A stretch of 64,000 nucleotides of DNA from Gamarada debralockiae. Taxonomy: Eukaryota > Ascomycota > Leotiomycetes > Helotiales > Hyphodiscaceae. Below the pieces are notes generated by a model that saw only the letters and a program-made list of their open reading frames with translations, had not been told where the DNA came from and did not search any database. The translations under genes were made by a program, and so were the position numbers. Shown here one piece after another: positions 24,185 to 33,561 of the stretch. The stretch spans positions 1 through 64,000 of the forward strand of contig NXFV01001953.1 of NCBI GenBank assembly GCA_002803225.1, read 5' to 3'. Position 1 is the first letter of the stretch; every line of letters begins with the position of its first letter.

Positions 24185-25579
24185 ATGGACCCCCCAAATC
24201 CAGCCTCCTCCTCACCCCACACTCCACCTCCACTCAATCCTCCGGTACCACAACCCCATAACCAACTCGAAGCGCAAACCATCCTCCACCAAGCCTCTTC
24301 TATAATTGAGCCCGATTCCTCCCTTCCCCCTTATCTCTCCTCGCCAACAGCCTTGTCCGATTATGGCAGTGACATCGATCGATACTCCACCCGCTCTGCG
24401 TCCGTCTCCTCCTCATCCCGCGACTATACCTTCGAAAACGGGAGACGTTACCATAAGTTCCGCGAGGGCATTTATGCGTTTCCCAATGACGAGAGCGAGC
24501 AGGATAGAGAGGAGATGAAGCATGCAATGATTGTGAATTTATGTGGTGGGAGGCTGCATTTTGCGCCTGTTGGGAAACATGGGGAAGGAGAACTGCATAA
24601 CGTGGTTGATTTGGGGACTGGGACGGGGATTTGGTGTATAGAGAGTATGTCCCCCTCTTGTGATGAGAGAATTTATGTGCGTCTAGGAAGGAGAGGGGGA
24701 AATTGTGAAGGGCCAGATTCGGAGAATAAGGCTGATGGGCATGATTGAACAGTGGGTGATGAATACCCCTCCGCACAGATCTTGGGTGTTGATCTGAGTC
24801 CCATCCAACCCGTCTGGGTGCCTCCAAACGTCAAGTTCATGGTCGACGACGCGGAGTCCGACTGGCTTGAGCCAGAGAATTTCTATGACCTCGTGCATGC
24901 GCGGCACGTCACGCAGGCTTTCAAGGATTTTCCTACCTTGCTGGAACGAGCATACCGGTAAGTCTCTCCTATCAGGTTCCAAACTGAGCAAGTGTGCTGA
25001 ATAGACGATGTTAGGCACATCAAACCAGGAGGTTGGATCGAACTCCAAGAAATGCACCATCTCCCACACTCCTATGCCCCCTCTCCCTTACCCCCCGATT
25101 ACCCCCTCCTAACCTTTTTCCAACTCGTGGCCCAAGGTCTCGCCTCCCTTGGCACCAACCTCGATACCTCCCTATCCGAAGCCGCATCTCTCGAAAAGTA
25201 CGGCTTCGTCAATGTTCGGCACGAAACCCTCCAAATCCCAATCGGCCCATGGCCGAAGGATAAGGTGCTGAGGACGGTGGGAATGTATGCCCGGTGGGGA
25301 ATTGAAGATGGATTGCAGGCGATGGCTTATGGACCACTTTGCAGAGGGTTAGGGTGGACGAGGGAGAGGGTGGAGGAGCTTTTGGTGGAGGTAAGGGCGT
25401 GTTTGAGGGATTTGGATAGGGGGATGGATGGTGGGGATTGGGATGAGGATTGGGATGGTGGGGTGAAGGCTTATTTGCCGTTTCATGTATGGTGTGGCCA
25501 GAAGCCTTTCGACGTCAAAGAGCAGGGGAAGGAAAATGATGATGGCATGGAGGTCGACGATGCAATGGATATGAGTTAG
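24185..25579 (+). CDS. LaeA-like SAM-dependent methyltransferase
   Basis: Three exons (24185-24644, 24753-24957, 25015-25579), with introns of 108 nt (GTATGT..ACAG) and 57 nt (GTAAGT..TTAG), encode 409 aa. After a Pro/Ser-rich N-terminus and a Ser-rich linker comes FENGRRYHKFREGIYAFPND, typical of fungal UMTA/LaeA-like enzymes. The SAM-binding glycine motif I is VVDLGTGTGIWCIE (residues about 140-153). The acidic residue after strand 2 is in ILGVDLSPIQPVWVPPNVKF, followed by DDAESDW and FYDLVHARHV. Motif HIKPGGWIELQEM lies at the start of exon 3. LaeA itself is a regulator of secondary metabolism, but most family members are of unknown substrate, so a regulatory role is only possible. No biosynthetic cluster is next to it. 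Confidence 0.88.
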
Positions 25580-25887
25580 TGAGGAAGAAAACCCTCGCTC
25601 GCTCTATCAAGGTTTCGGATCTGGGGCTGTGGAGACAGCCACTTGAGTTGGGTTCGACGGGATTGGAGTTTGTGCAGCGGGGGCGTTTAAGGGGAGAGAA
25701 AATTATTATGTATCGGACAAGCAGGAATTTATACCATTCTGGTTACTCCAATGCAAGTGCGTGTTCCAGAAACCTTCAAAGACCGAGAATACTTTCCCAG
25801 AATTCTTCTTATCCCTCAATGCTCCATTCGTTACTCGACGAACCCCACCACCAAAGTATCTCCATCGGAGCGCAGCAGCGGTAGCCT
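25580..25887. other. Intergenic
   Basis: 3' flank of the methyltransferase gene. No gene is supported before the PhyH-like fragment. Confidence 0.4.
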
Positions 25888-26245
25888 CACACATCAAAAC
25901 CTGGAGCGGGCCAACGGGCCATCCATTCCGACGGGTTGGTCGTTCTCGAGGACGTGATCGAGCACCCCAAGGTCAGTGACAAAATGGGCCCCGATGCGCT
26001 GTATCTTCCGAGTTTGGGGGACAAAGGACCGTATAATTATAATAAGGGGTATGTGCCTTCCTTGCCCTCCTTGCCCTTCATAAATCATTCCAAAATATTA
26101 ATGAGGAATGAAGGAGAATTTGGGATATTGAAGCGCTGATGAGGCGCAGGAATATACAGCAAGATCCGCCTCTTTCTAAGAAATTCTTTTCAAATCTTTG
26201 TCAGGCCTCTGGCACTCTCGGTTCCCTTTCCTACAATTGAGACAG
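25888..26245 (+). pseudogene. Phytanoyl-CoA dioxygenase (PhyH)-like gene fragment
   Basis: A frame ending at 26048 encodes IHSDGLVVLEDVIEHPKVSD, then KMGPDALYLPSLGDKG and PYNYNKG. A GTATGT donor at 26049 and a CAG acceptor at 26149 restore the frame to NIQQDPPLSKKFFSNLCQAS. That order (DG-VVLEDVI, MGPDAL, NYNKGNIQQDPP) is what I expect of the N-terminal part of fungal PhyH-family Fe(II)/2-oxoglutarate oxygenases. After about 26215 the frame runs into a stop, and the expected downstream blocks (the HxD metal motif and the second His/Arg) are not found in any frame. It is a 5' fragment or decayed copy. Assignment is by pattern and moderately sure. Confidence 0.5.
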
Positions 26246-27459
26246 ACAGGAGATGTCCCATCGTCTTCAACAGTCAGACTCGACCCCGCTCAAAGGTTCA
26301 CCAAATCCGAGACACCGAATCGAAGATTTCTCATATTTGGATTTTCTTCATGTCGAACTGAGAGTTTGTCAACGTCATTCACATGGAATCTACGTGTACA
26401 ATTACCAAGCTGATCTTATCACAGTCAGCATTGTACCAAGACCGAGCCGCTGGGACAAGAATTCTTACTTACAGTTCTGAGGGGCAACCCTCGGGATCGG
26501 CAAAATACGTAGTGTCCAATCCCCTTAAAGCTTTCTCTCGGCAGGATTATCCACTTCCATCCGGGAATCATCAGCCTCAAAACATGCTCGCATGCAATGA
26601 TAGGTGGCCTGCGAGGTTCGTATGCGATGACTGTCGCTCTGGCAGCCGAAATCGCACGCAGATCCCCGAATTGCTGCACCCCTACGTAGAATTCTCCTCA
26701 TCGACGATCATCAAGCCACACCTAGGTTGGAGGAGAAAATGAAACCACCACCATCGCCAACACACCAAAAAGAGAAATTGTACACATGTGCTCTTTTTCA
26801 AAGATAACGGTGAGACCTGACAATACCCTCAACCCAGCAGCCTACAGAGCTGACACATCATCTGACAGCCGAGACCGACAAAACCGAGACAAGCAACCTC
26901 TTCCGTCCCATCTCATCCACAAAAAAGGCTGAGTGTTTTCTCTGGTCAACAAAACTCCATCCGCAAACCCCAACTTATTTGCATATGATAGACCACATAG
27001 TCCGCGCCGTGGCCAAACGTTATCCCTTAGATCATCGGGTTATTGGCTCTGTTATCAAACTAACATAATGCCGAACGGCACATCAATCACATCACACCAT
27101 GACCACGCCAGGTCATGCAACAGCATTACACTCCGCAAAAATGGCTGCCAAAACAAGGCTGCGGTAGCACGCGGCAGCTGCAGTCTAGTAAGCACACGCA
27201 CACCCGGGAATGTCGGTAAAAACCTTCATCACTCTTCTGTCCAGTCTGCAAACATTTAAAGGAAGCCGCTCATCCATGACTCATTCCCAATCTATTTTTG
27301 CTATACCCTTCTATAAACTTTTCGTCGCAAGAAAGTATGCTTGTCTTGGTCTCAAATAATTCTAAGGAAAATTCGAGAGAGGATACTTTTTTGATTTCGC
27401 CTCGCTTACCCTCCTTTCTCAAATTCTCGAAGCCGAGCATCACGTGCGAAACTGTCAGC
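26246..27459. other. Intergenic; no gene supported
   Basis: Several short open frames on both strands (for example plus 26383-26742) have no recognisable family. They may be debris of the PhyH-like gene. The last 500 bp should hold the promoter and leader of the gene at 27460. Confidence 0.4.
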
Positions 27460-27944
27460 ATGCCTTCTTCCTGCCGCTACTCAAGACAAGGCTACAGCCG
27501 CGAATCCTCCTACGATTCCACCGTCTCCACTACCTCCCAAACACAAGGTACAATCCACCACCGCCGCACAATCTCCCGAACAAATACCTCCAATCCCGCT
27601 CCGCTTCCCCCAAGCCTGGATGGCTTCACTGAACTTTTCCACTCCAGAGTCTCGACACCATTTGTGACACCGATACCGAGTGATAAATCGGATTCATCGG
27701 ATGCGAAGAGGTGGCAGAGGATGTTGAGGATGCAGAGGGAATTCCATTGCTATAAGAGCGCGAGGTTGGAGGCTGCTGTTGAGGCGTTGGAGAGGGGGGA
27801 GGAACCGCCGATTCGTGAGTTCCCCTGTCCCCTTCATGGTAGAGGAGAGCGAAGTCTAACATCTTTGCAGCGTCAAAATTGTGTCTAGATCTTCTGAACG
27901 AGGAATTGAAGGCGCAGATTGAAGCTGCGAGGGTTCCGCACTGA
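27460..27944 (+). CDS. Small protein of unknown function (142 aa)
   Basis: Exon 1 (27460-27814) and exon 2 (27871-27944) flank a 56-nt intron (GTGAGT donor, CTAAC branch, TGCAG acceptor). The splice is in frame and gives 142 aa. The N-terminal half is Ser/Thr/Arg-rich (SRQGYSRESSYDSTVSTTSQ). The C-terminal half is predicted helical and charged (RWQRMLRMQREFHCYKSARL, EAAVEALERGEEPP), continuing after the splice as LDLLNEELKAQIEAARVPH. No domain is recognised. A clean intron with all three signals and continuous helix across it supports a real gene. An upstream in-frame extension to 27298 exists but is AT-rich and looks untranslated. Confidence 0.6.
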
Positions 27945-28740
27945 GGAATTTGATTGGAGCTTATATCTTAGGTTGGGGAATTCAGATGGGAGCAAACGGG
28001 CAAGCGCACGAAACAGAGGGATGGGGCTACGATGCTGGAGTTGTGAACGGATCAAATTGCAATTCAAGAGCGACGAGAGATACCTGGAGTTACCCTCGTC
28101 GACTTATCTCGGGTTTAGCGCCGGTGTTGGGATTTTCGGATTGAAATTGAGGCACGGGAATATTGAGCGAAGGGTCTCGGGGTGCATAAGCACAGCCCAT
28201 TTACATATCCATACCCAGATTGAAAAGTTCATACAATAAATCATAATTCAATTAATCATTCAAACGAAGGTTCGCACTTGGTGTTTTCATGCCTCATTCA
28301 CGTTTTTAGAATTGCCTGTTTGGGTTTACAGTACGAACAAACATGCGGCTTGCGTGTTTGCCAGCTAGTCCTGCCTGCTTATACGCCAGTTACTTGCCGG
28401 AGCCCGGATGACTCATGCGTTGGCATGATTACTTGAATGAGCGGTGATCACTGTGCAGAGCTGGGAGAATAGTCGCTTAAATCGCCGTAGTAAGATGTAT
28501 GGTAAGATGACTGGCCGAGTTACCGGTCTCCGTCGTCTCCGGCGAGGCTGATACACGTAATGGTAGCCTCACTCGACCTCAGCCCATTTCGATGATTTGA
28601 GAAAAGGGGAACACTGGAACTAACCACACTCTTCTTATCTCTCCTCTCACCTCATATATCTTTTAAGTCTTCTGCACTGGTGCCATTACCCACAACTAGA
28701 GTCACCACCCACCCAATTTTCTATGTGGTGCCTTTAATTC
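27945..28740. other. Intergenic
   Basis: No gene is supported. An open plus frame continues past the stop of the upstream gene without any recognisable domain. Confidence 0.4.
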
Positions 28741-29942
28741 AATGTAGTTGTGGCTACCGCCACAACTACCAAAAGGTACTTCCCACCGCTCAGAACCCAA
28801 TCCATCTCCTCTCACTCGATCCAACTCTACCCTCACAACGAACAAACGGACCACACTTCACTTTTCACCAACTTTCTCTCCATTACCACTACCTCCAAAA
28901 AACTAACAACGACCTATCGTCAACTCACTGAACACTACCCTCAATAAGCTCCAGCTCCAACCGCTTCTTCCTAATCTCAACCTCCGCAATCTCCAACTCC
29001 TTCTCAATCACCCGCCGAGAACGTCCCCTCACACGCTTCACACCACTCTGCCCTAAACTATCATCCACCAACACTCGCTTGCGCTGACGCCGCGCACTCA
29101 CCACCTCCGATCCACTCTCCACCAAACTCGGTCCAACCCCAATTCCCGAAAAACCCACCTCCTCCGTCAACAAACTACAATCCCTCAACACCTCCTCTAC
29201 CATCCCCTTCCAACGCTCTTCCACCGCCTTCCGAGTCACTCCAAACGCCTGCCCCCGACGCTCCAACTTCTCCAACTTAAACCCACACAACCCTTCAATA
29301 TCCAACTTCCTCGCAATCTGACGACAATCTTTCCCCTTATCCACCTCCGTCAACCGAAAATAAACCCTCAACCTCACCACTCCACCGTCCCGGTACAACG
29401 CTCCAAAATAACTCACCCCACCCACCTCATCAGGACGCCCCAACCCCTTCTTCCGCTCTTCCAACGCCACGACAACCTGTAACCTCATCACCTCAAGACT
29501 CACTCCACCACGAGTCACCACCCGCTCCTCCTCCTTCACCCACGTCGCAAAAAAAGAACAACCACGAAAACGGTAATTCCCATTCTGCCCTCCTGAAAAC
29601 AACACGGTCTCTACCAACTCCGCCATCACTCCTGCGTCTACAATCAAAACTAAACCAAAGGAAAGAACCACCTTCTTAAAAGAACTCCCGTCACATACTG
29701 TGCCACCACGTGCCACCACAACCCCTCTCGACACGTCACCACCACAAGGGCCCCCCCAAAAAGGTTTAAGGTGTCCACACCCTGTGGACAAAACTGTCCA
29801 CACGGGAAAAAAAAATAACGTGACCCGAAAGAACCGAGACGAGTTGACCACTCAGAGGGTGGTTCCTTTCCAATGGAACCAAAGGAACCAGACTTAGGAT
29901 TTGGTAGGGGACGCACCAAAAGGTAAGTAGCAAGTTAAGGGC
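28741..29942 (-). mobile_element. Repeated element, copy A (minus orientation)
   Basis: The inner end is the left half of the 50-bp palindrome at 29918-29967. Next come sub-terminal motifs shared with copies B and C: GGGGACGCACCAAA, the palindromic GGTTCC..GGAACC series, GAGTGGTCAACTC and GTGGACAGTTTTGTCCAC. The distal end carries a stem-loop at about 28743-28769 (GTAGTTGTGG..CCACAACTAC). The interior holds one long frame (28925-29851, minus). The minus strand is conspicuously G+T-rich. No transposase motif is recognised, so the class of element is unknown. Confidence 0.65.
28925..29851 (-). CDS. Unknown protein encoded within repeated element A
   Basis: The open frame has 308 codons, but its first part lies in the element's terminal repeat, so translation may start later, for example at the Met of VMAELVETVLFSGGQNGNYR (about residue 74). 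Recognisable features are a basic segment (SARRQRKRVLVDDSLGQSGV, KRVRGRSRR) and a C-terminal heptad-like helix (EIAEVEIRKKRLELELIEGS). The same C-terminal helix is found in a second, truncated copy at 32434-32401 (KKRLELELVEGD), so the protein belongs to the repeat family. Base composition is strongly G+T-biased on the coding strand. No catalytic motif and no family is recognised; it could be a DNA-binding accessory protein of the element. Confidence 0.4.
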   Translation of the reverse strand: MVNSSRFFRVTLFFFPVWTVLSTGCGHLKPFWGGPCGGDVSRGVVVARGGTVCDGSSFKKVVLSFGLVLIVDAGVMAELVETVLFSGGQNGNYRFRGCSFFATWVKEEERVVTRGGVSLEVMRLQVVVALEERKKGLGRPDEVGGVSYFGALYRDGGVVRLRVYFRLTEVDKGKDCRQIARKLDIEGLCGFKLEKLERRGQAFGVTRKAVEERWKGMVEEVLRDCSLLTEEVGFSGIGVGPSLVESGSEVVSARRQRKRVLVDDSLGQSGVKRVRGRSRRVIEKELEIAEVEIRKKRLELELIEGSVQ

Positions 29943-30130
29943 GCCCTTAACTTGCTACTTACCTTTTAGTATAGTCCCCCACCAAAACCGATATACGGTT
30001 CCACTGGTTCCATTGCAATGGAACCACTTCCTGAGTGGTCAACTCGTCTCGCTTCTTTGCGGTCACGTTATTTTTTTTTTCCGGTGTGGACAGTTTTGTC
30101 CACAGGGTGTGGACACACTAACCCTTTGTG
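29755..30130. repeat. Large inverted repeat (arms ~188 bp) at head-to-head junction
   Basis: Arms 29755-29942 and 29943-30130 mirror each other. Outward from the centre both carry the TTAACTTGCTACTTACC sequence, a short GGACG/GTCCCC segment, GGTTCC-type palindromes, GAGTGGTCAACTCGTCTCG, CACGTTATTTTTT, GTGGACAGTTTTGTCCACA and GGGTGTGGACAC. Mismatches are scattered except in the central 50 bp, where there are none. This is consistent with two elements meeting head to head, or with a fold-back element. Confidence 0.85.
29918..29967. repeat. 50-bp perfect palindrome
   Basis: The left arm AAAAGGTAAGTAGCAAGTTA.. and the right arm ..TAACTTGCTACTTACCTTTT are exactly complementary over 25 bp each, with centre GGGC|GCCC at 29942/29943. 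There is no spacer. Confidence 0.95.
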
Positions 30131-31145
30131 GACTACTTTTGTTTTAGAGTTGTTTTTCGCAGCAGCGAATCATTTTTCTTTAAAAAGAGTTTTTGTTACT
30201 TGGGCTTTTTTTGGGAGGCCTTTTGTGGGAGTCTTTGTTTTTGGGAGGCCTTGTAAGGGAGTGTGTTAGGTTTTTTGTCAGTTTTGCTGGGAGAGTATAT
30301 GTAATGGGGGTTGTCCCCGCGCGGAAGAAGGTGGATTATGTTTTTGTGTTTACAGGTGTGAGATTATCTGTTAGGTCTCTTGTGAGCTTAGGTGTCAGGT
30401 TTTTTGTTGTGAGTAGGTATTCAGAGTGGAAGAGTTTGTAGGGGTGACGGAGGAGTGTTGTGGTTGTGCAGGTTTTTGTTGTTAGCGAGTGGTGGAGATG
30501 GCTTGTGTGAGAGGCTTGGAAGGAGTAGAGGTGGTGACGGTTGAGAGGGCTCGGTATGAAGTTGAACGGGCGTTGGTGCATGAGCAGTTGGTGGATATAT
30601 TGTTGGAGAGTGGGGGAGTGATGAGGAAGTTGGATGGGGAAGTTGGTGAACTTAGTGAGGAGGAGTGGAGTGTGTTGGTGGCGGATTATGTGAGAGAGGT
30701 GTTGGTGGTGGTGTTGGAGATGGCTCGGAGAGTAGTTGGTGTAGAGCAGGAGATGGCTCGGCGAGTAGCTGGTATAGAGGAGAGGGTGGGTGTAGTTGAG
30801 AAGGGGAGTAGGGAGGGACGGTCGACGATGGAGCGAGTGTGTAGAGTTGTGGAAGAAGTGAAGATAGTAGGGGAGGTGATTGGTGAGGAGTGGGATAATG
30901 AAGAAATGGAGAGTGAGGTGGTTAGGAAAGCTGTAGAGAGATTGTGTTGTGGCGGTGAGATTGTGTGTGGGTTTGGGTGATGGGGGCGCGTTTGGAAGAA
31001 TTGTTTGGGGTTTTAAGAAAGTCGTGTAGTGAGGTATTTTGTGAGGTGTTGTGGGGTGTTTTGTTAGGTTGGCTGGAAGAGTGGAGATTGAGAGGGGTGA
31101 GAGGCGAAGTGAAAGTATTTTCTTGTAAGTGTGGCTGCAGCCACA
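29943..31145 (+). mobile_element. Repeated element, copy B (plus orientation)
   Basis: It begins at the centre of the palindrome and carries the same sub-terminal series as copy A in opposite orientation. It ends near a stem-loop (TGTGGCTGCAGCCACA, 31128-31143) that corresponds to the distal stem-loop of copy A. The interior after about 30180 does not match copy A but has the same strong G+T bias on its plus strand and one clear open frame (30489-30980). Confidence 0.6.
30489..30980 (+). CDS. Coiled-coil protein of unknown function within element B
   Basis: 163 codons. The sequence is Val/Glu/Arg-rich and alpha-helical throughout (ERARYEVERALVHEQLVDIL, VLEMARRVVGVEQEMARRVA), with a seven-residue hydrophobic pattern, so a coiled coil is likely. 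A duplicated unit EMARRVxGxE appears twice. No family is recognised. It shares compositional bias but no evident homology with the protein in copy A. It may be a captured or element-encoded gene, or a chance frame produced by biased composition; which of these is undecided. Confidence 0.3.
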   Translation: MVEMACVRGLEGVEVVTVERARYEVERALVHEQLVDILLESGGVMRKLDGEVGELSEEEWSVLVADYVREVLVVVLEMARRVVGVEQEMARRVAGIEERVGVVEKGSREGRSTMERVCRVVEEVKIVGEVIGEEWDNEEMESEVVRKAVERLCCGGEIVCGFG

Positions 31146-31270
31146 GCAACGTTCGTTGAATGGAAGCACATACGATTTGTATGGGTGGTTCCATTGGTAA
31201 TCCTTGAATGGAACCAGTGCAGAGTACTTGGGAGTGACCCGTGGTTGTAGGTGGAAGTGGAGTTCGTTTA

Positions 31271-32112
31271 ACCGCCGGAGGCTCGAGTTAGTATTTGGGG
31301 GGCCCGCTGCGAAGCAGTGGGGGCGAAGCCCATGATTAGCAAAGAACGGGAGTGAGATTAGCAGAGCGGAAGGTTGAAGGCAGAGGGCCAAGCCAATCAG
31401 CAAGTGGTTCCATTGTGTCTCTAAGATTCCCTTATAACAATGGAACCATAACTTGCCCTTAACTTGCTACTTCACTTTTGGTGCGTCCCCCACTAAAAGC
31501 AATGTACGGTTCCTTTGGTTCCATTGGAAAGGAACCACCTTGTGAGTGGTCAACTCACTTCGGTTAGTTTTTGTCACGTTGTTTGTATCACCAGTATGGA
31601 CAGTTTTGTCCTCACCTCTGTAGACAGCTTAAACCCTTTTGGGATTACTTCTGTTTTTTACCCAGCGAATGAGAATCCCCCTAGCGGGGCTTGTGGGGCT
31701 TGTGTGAGTCACAGGCGTAAGATAAGAGCGGGAGAGATTTCCCTGTCAGGTTCCCTGGTGGGAGGTGTTGTTTTGGTGAAGAGAGTGGTGTGAATGGTGT
31801 CAGGTTTCTTGTCAGATCCTCTGTTCGGGAGGTCAGCAAGGTGAGGAGCCCCCTCGGAGAGTTGGAGGGGTTTTTCTCTGTTTTAGAGACAGAGAGTTGT
31901 TTACTGTTGTAGCTCTAAGAGTTTCTTTTTGATACTGGAGGGTTCAGTTTCTTATTGTTGCAGGGGTTGAGAGTTTGTTATTATTAGGGAAAGGTTTAGT
32001 TTTATGTTTACACGGGAGTGTTTCTTCTTGATATTAAAGGGTTTAGTTTCTTATTGTTACAGCTGACGGATGGGCCCCCCAGGTTCATAGTCTAACTCGA
32101 GCCTCCGGCGGT
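31271..32112. mobile_element. Nested element bounded by a 21-bp inverted repeat
   Basis: The left arm at 31271-31305 begins ACCGCCGGAGGCTCGAGTTA. The right arm, read on the minus strand from 32112, begins with the same 21 bp, and both arms then reach GGGGGGCCC after a few divergent bases. Inside lies copy C of the sub-terminal repeat (31455-31680), in the same orientation as copy B. No open frame of note lies within. It is probably a non-autonomous insertion, or a composite of two insertions. Confidence 0.6.
31455..31680 (+). repeat. Third copy (C) of the element terminus
   Basis: A direct repeat of 29943-30180: GCCCTTAACTTGCTACTT, GGTGCGTCCCCCAC, GTACGGTTCC, TGGTTCCATTGGAAAGGAAC, GAGTGGTCAACTC, GGACAGTTTTGTCC and CCCAGCGAAT occur in the same order, with about 15-25 percent divergence by eye. 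Confidence 0.75.
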
Positions 32113-32440
32113 GCTCCATTCATCCAAAATCTCACAAATCACTCAAACCACACTTCTTCAATCAAACTCCATCTTTACACTATAATCATATATTTTACAA
32201 CAATCAAGAAACAATATTCCACATATCAATTCCCATCCCATTGAACAAACCTGTCTCCCAGCTATTCCCAAAATCAAACCCTGCCAAATCCAACACACCC
32301 TCATTACTCCATCCCAATGACTTTCTAAAAAATCACTACCATTAGCCGAACCGCTCGGTCCTCCACTACAACAATCACTCACTCCAGGGCCATCCACATC
32401 GCCCTCTACGAGCTCCAGCTCTAACCGCTTCTTTGGTTGG
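32113..32440 (-). pseudogene. Truncated 3' end of the element-A gene (copy D)
   Basis: The minus strand from 32434 reads KKRLELELVEGDVDGPGVSD in one frame, matching the C-terminus of the element-A protein (KKRLELELIEGS), and continues for about 75 further residues to a stop at 32158. The 5' part of the gene is missing upstream of 32440. It shows that at least two copies of the gene existed here and that the tail varies. Confidence 0.5.
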
Positions 32441-33132
32441 ATAACAAGGTTGTGGTATTATGCGATTGGGAGTTTGCTGTATTTAGTAGCATTGTGAGGG
32501 CTAACTGAGGATAACTTGGTGGGAAAGACTTAGACGCGGCGACTGGGTCTTGACTGAGTGGCAGTGACCGGGTTTGGGTTGACCAAGATCGATCAAGAAG
32601 GTACAAGACGGCGACGTGCAACAAAACTTACAACGTATCCTGAAAAAAATAATGGCGAGTAAGCGAATATGCGAGAAAGTCCTAAACGAATTGACTGAGA
32701 CGAAGTGAGTGGGTGAGACTGGCCCAGACACTTCGACCAAGTATGTCGAAGTTGCGACGGACAACAAACCTTTGAGACCAAATGGCTCAATCAAAGCTGA
32801 GACAGGGTTTGAAGTGTCGTGCATGTCAGGTATTTGAGCTGGCCATCCACTGAGATACCACGAATTCTTTACCTCGTTATTCAACAAAAGTAACAAAATA
32901 GGGGTGTGTCCAACGTCTCCAAGATTGCAAAACCCCAGAATAATCCCAATAAAATGAAAAACTTTTACCGTCCATCTATAATAAGGAGTCTATATTTCGC
33001 CACTTCATTAGATAGTCTTGCCATCTCCACCCATCCCCTTAACCTCCCTGGAAGCCTTGCTCTCCTCTTCCCCAAGTCCCCCTTTGTGGCTCATTTTCTG
33101 CCACAACCACTTTTCTCAATATCAGCATCAAA
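32441..33132. other. Intergenic
   Basis: Minus-strand frames at 32896-32501 have no recognisable domain. No gene is supported. The segment separates the element nest from the small membrane protein gene. Confidence 0.4.
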
Positions 33133-33561
33133 TCAAACACGTGAAACCCCCACACCACACAAGATTCTTTCAAATATTCTCAGTGATTGGGTATAACTTA
33201 TGACAGTGACCCAAATACTGAACCACAAAAGACCCAACGCTCTTCCACACAAGACCCACGCTCTCCACCTCTCATTCTTCTGCCAATACCAAGTCAGCAT
33301 GCCAAGTACCACGCCGACAATGCTCCAATCGAGCAGAACGAGCGGTGTCCAAGCGATCAAGAAATCGAGGCGCGTGGCAGAGATGTGGCCTTCGAAGCGG
33401 AAGGAAAGCATGACTGCAAGCATGAAGGCTATGACGGCGGAGCATGTTGATGAGGTGAAAAAGCCTTCTGCTGCTTTGTCGAGTGGGGTAGAGGAGGGGT
33501 GGATTCGGAGAATGTTAGGGCGCCGATTGAGAGACCTGGTAGGGTTGTGAGACGAGAACAT
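33133..33561 (-). CDS. Small membrane protein of unknown function
   Basis: A single exon of 142 codons. The N-terminus is basic and polar (MFSSHNPTRSLNRRPNILRI). Two to three hydrophobic helices follow: STCSAVIAFMLAVMLSFRFE, FLIAWTPLVLLDWSIVGVVL (then GMLTWYW), and GRALGLLWFSIWVTVISYTQ. The basic residues between helices 2 and 3 (QKNERWRAW) suit a cytosolic loop. The composition is unlike the neighbouring repeats. No family is recognised. The last 20 residues may be untranslated if an intron is missed. Confidence 0.55.
   Translation of the reverse strand: MFSSHNPTRSLNRRPNILRIHPSSTPLDKAAEGFFTSSTCSAVIAFMLAVMLSFRFEGHISATRLDFLIAWTPLVLLDWSIVGVVLGMLTWYWQKNERWRAWVLCGRALGLLWFSIWVTVISYTQSLRIFERILCGVGVSRV

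Noticed and set aside
30336..31403. 355-codon minus-strand frame rich in Thr/His/Pro/Leu
   Set aside because: It is the complement of the G+T-biased element B; its composition is explained by strand bias and no family is seen.
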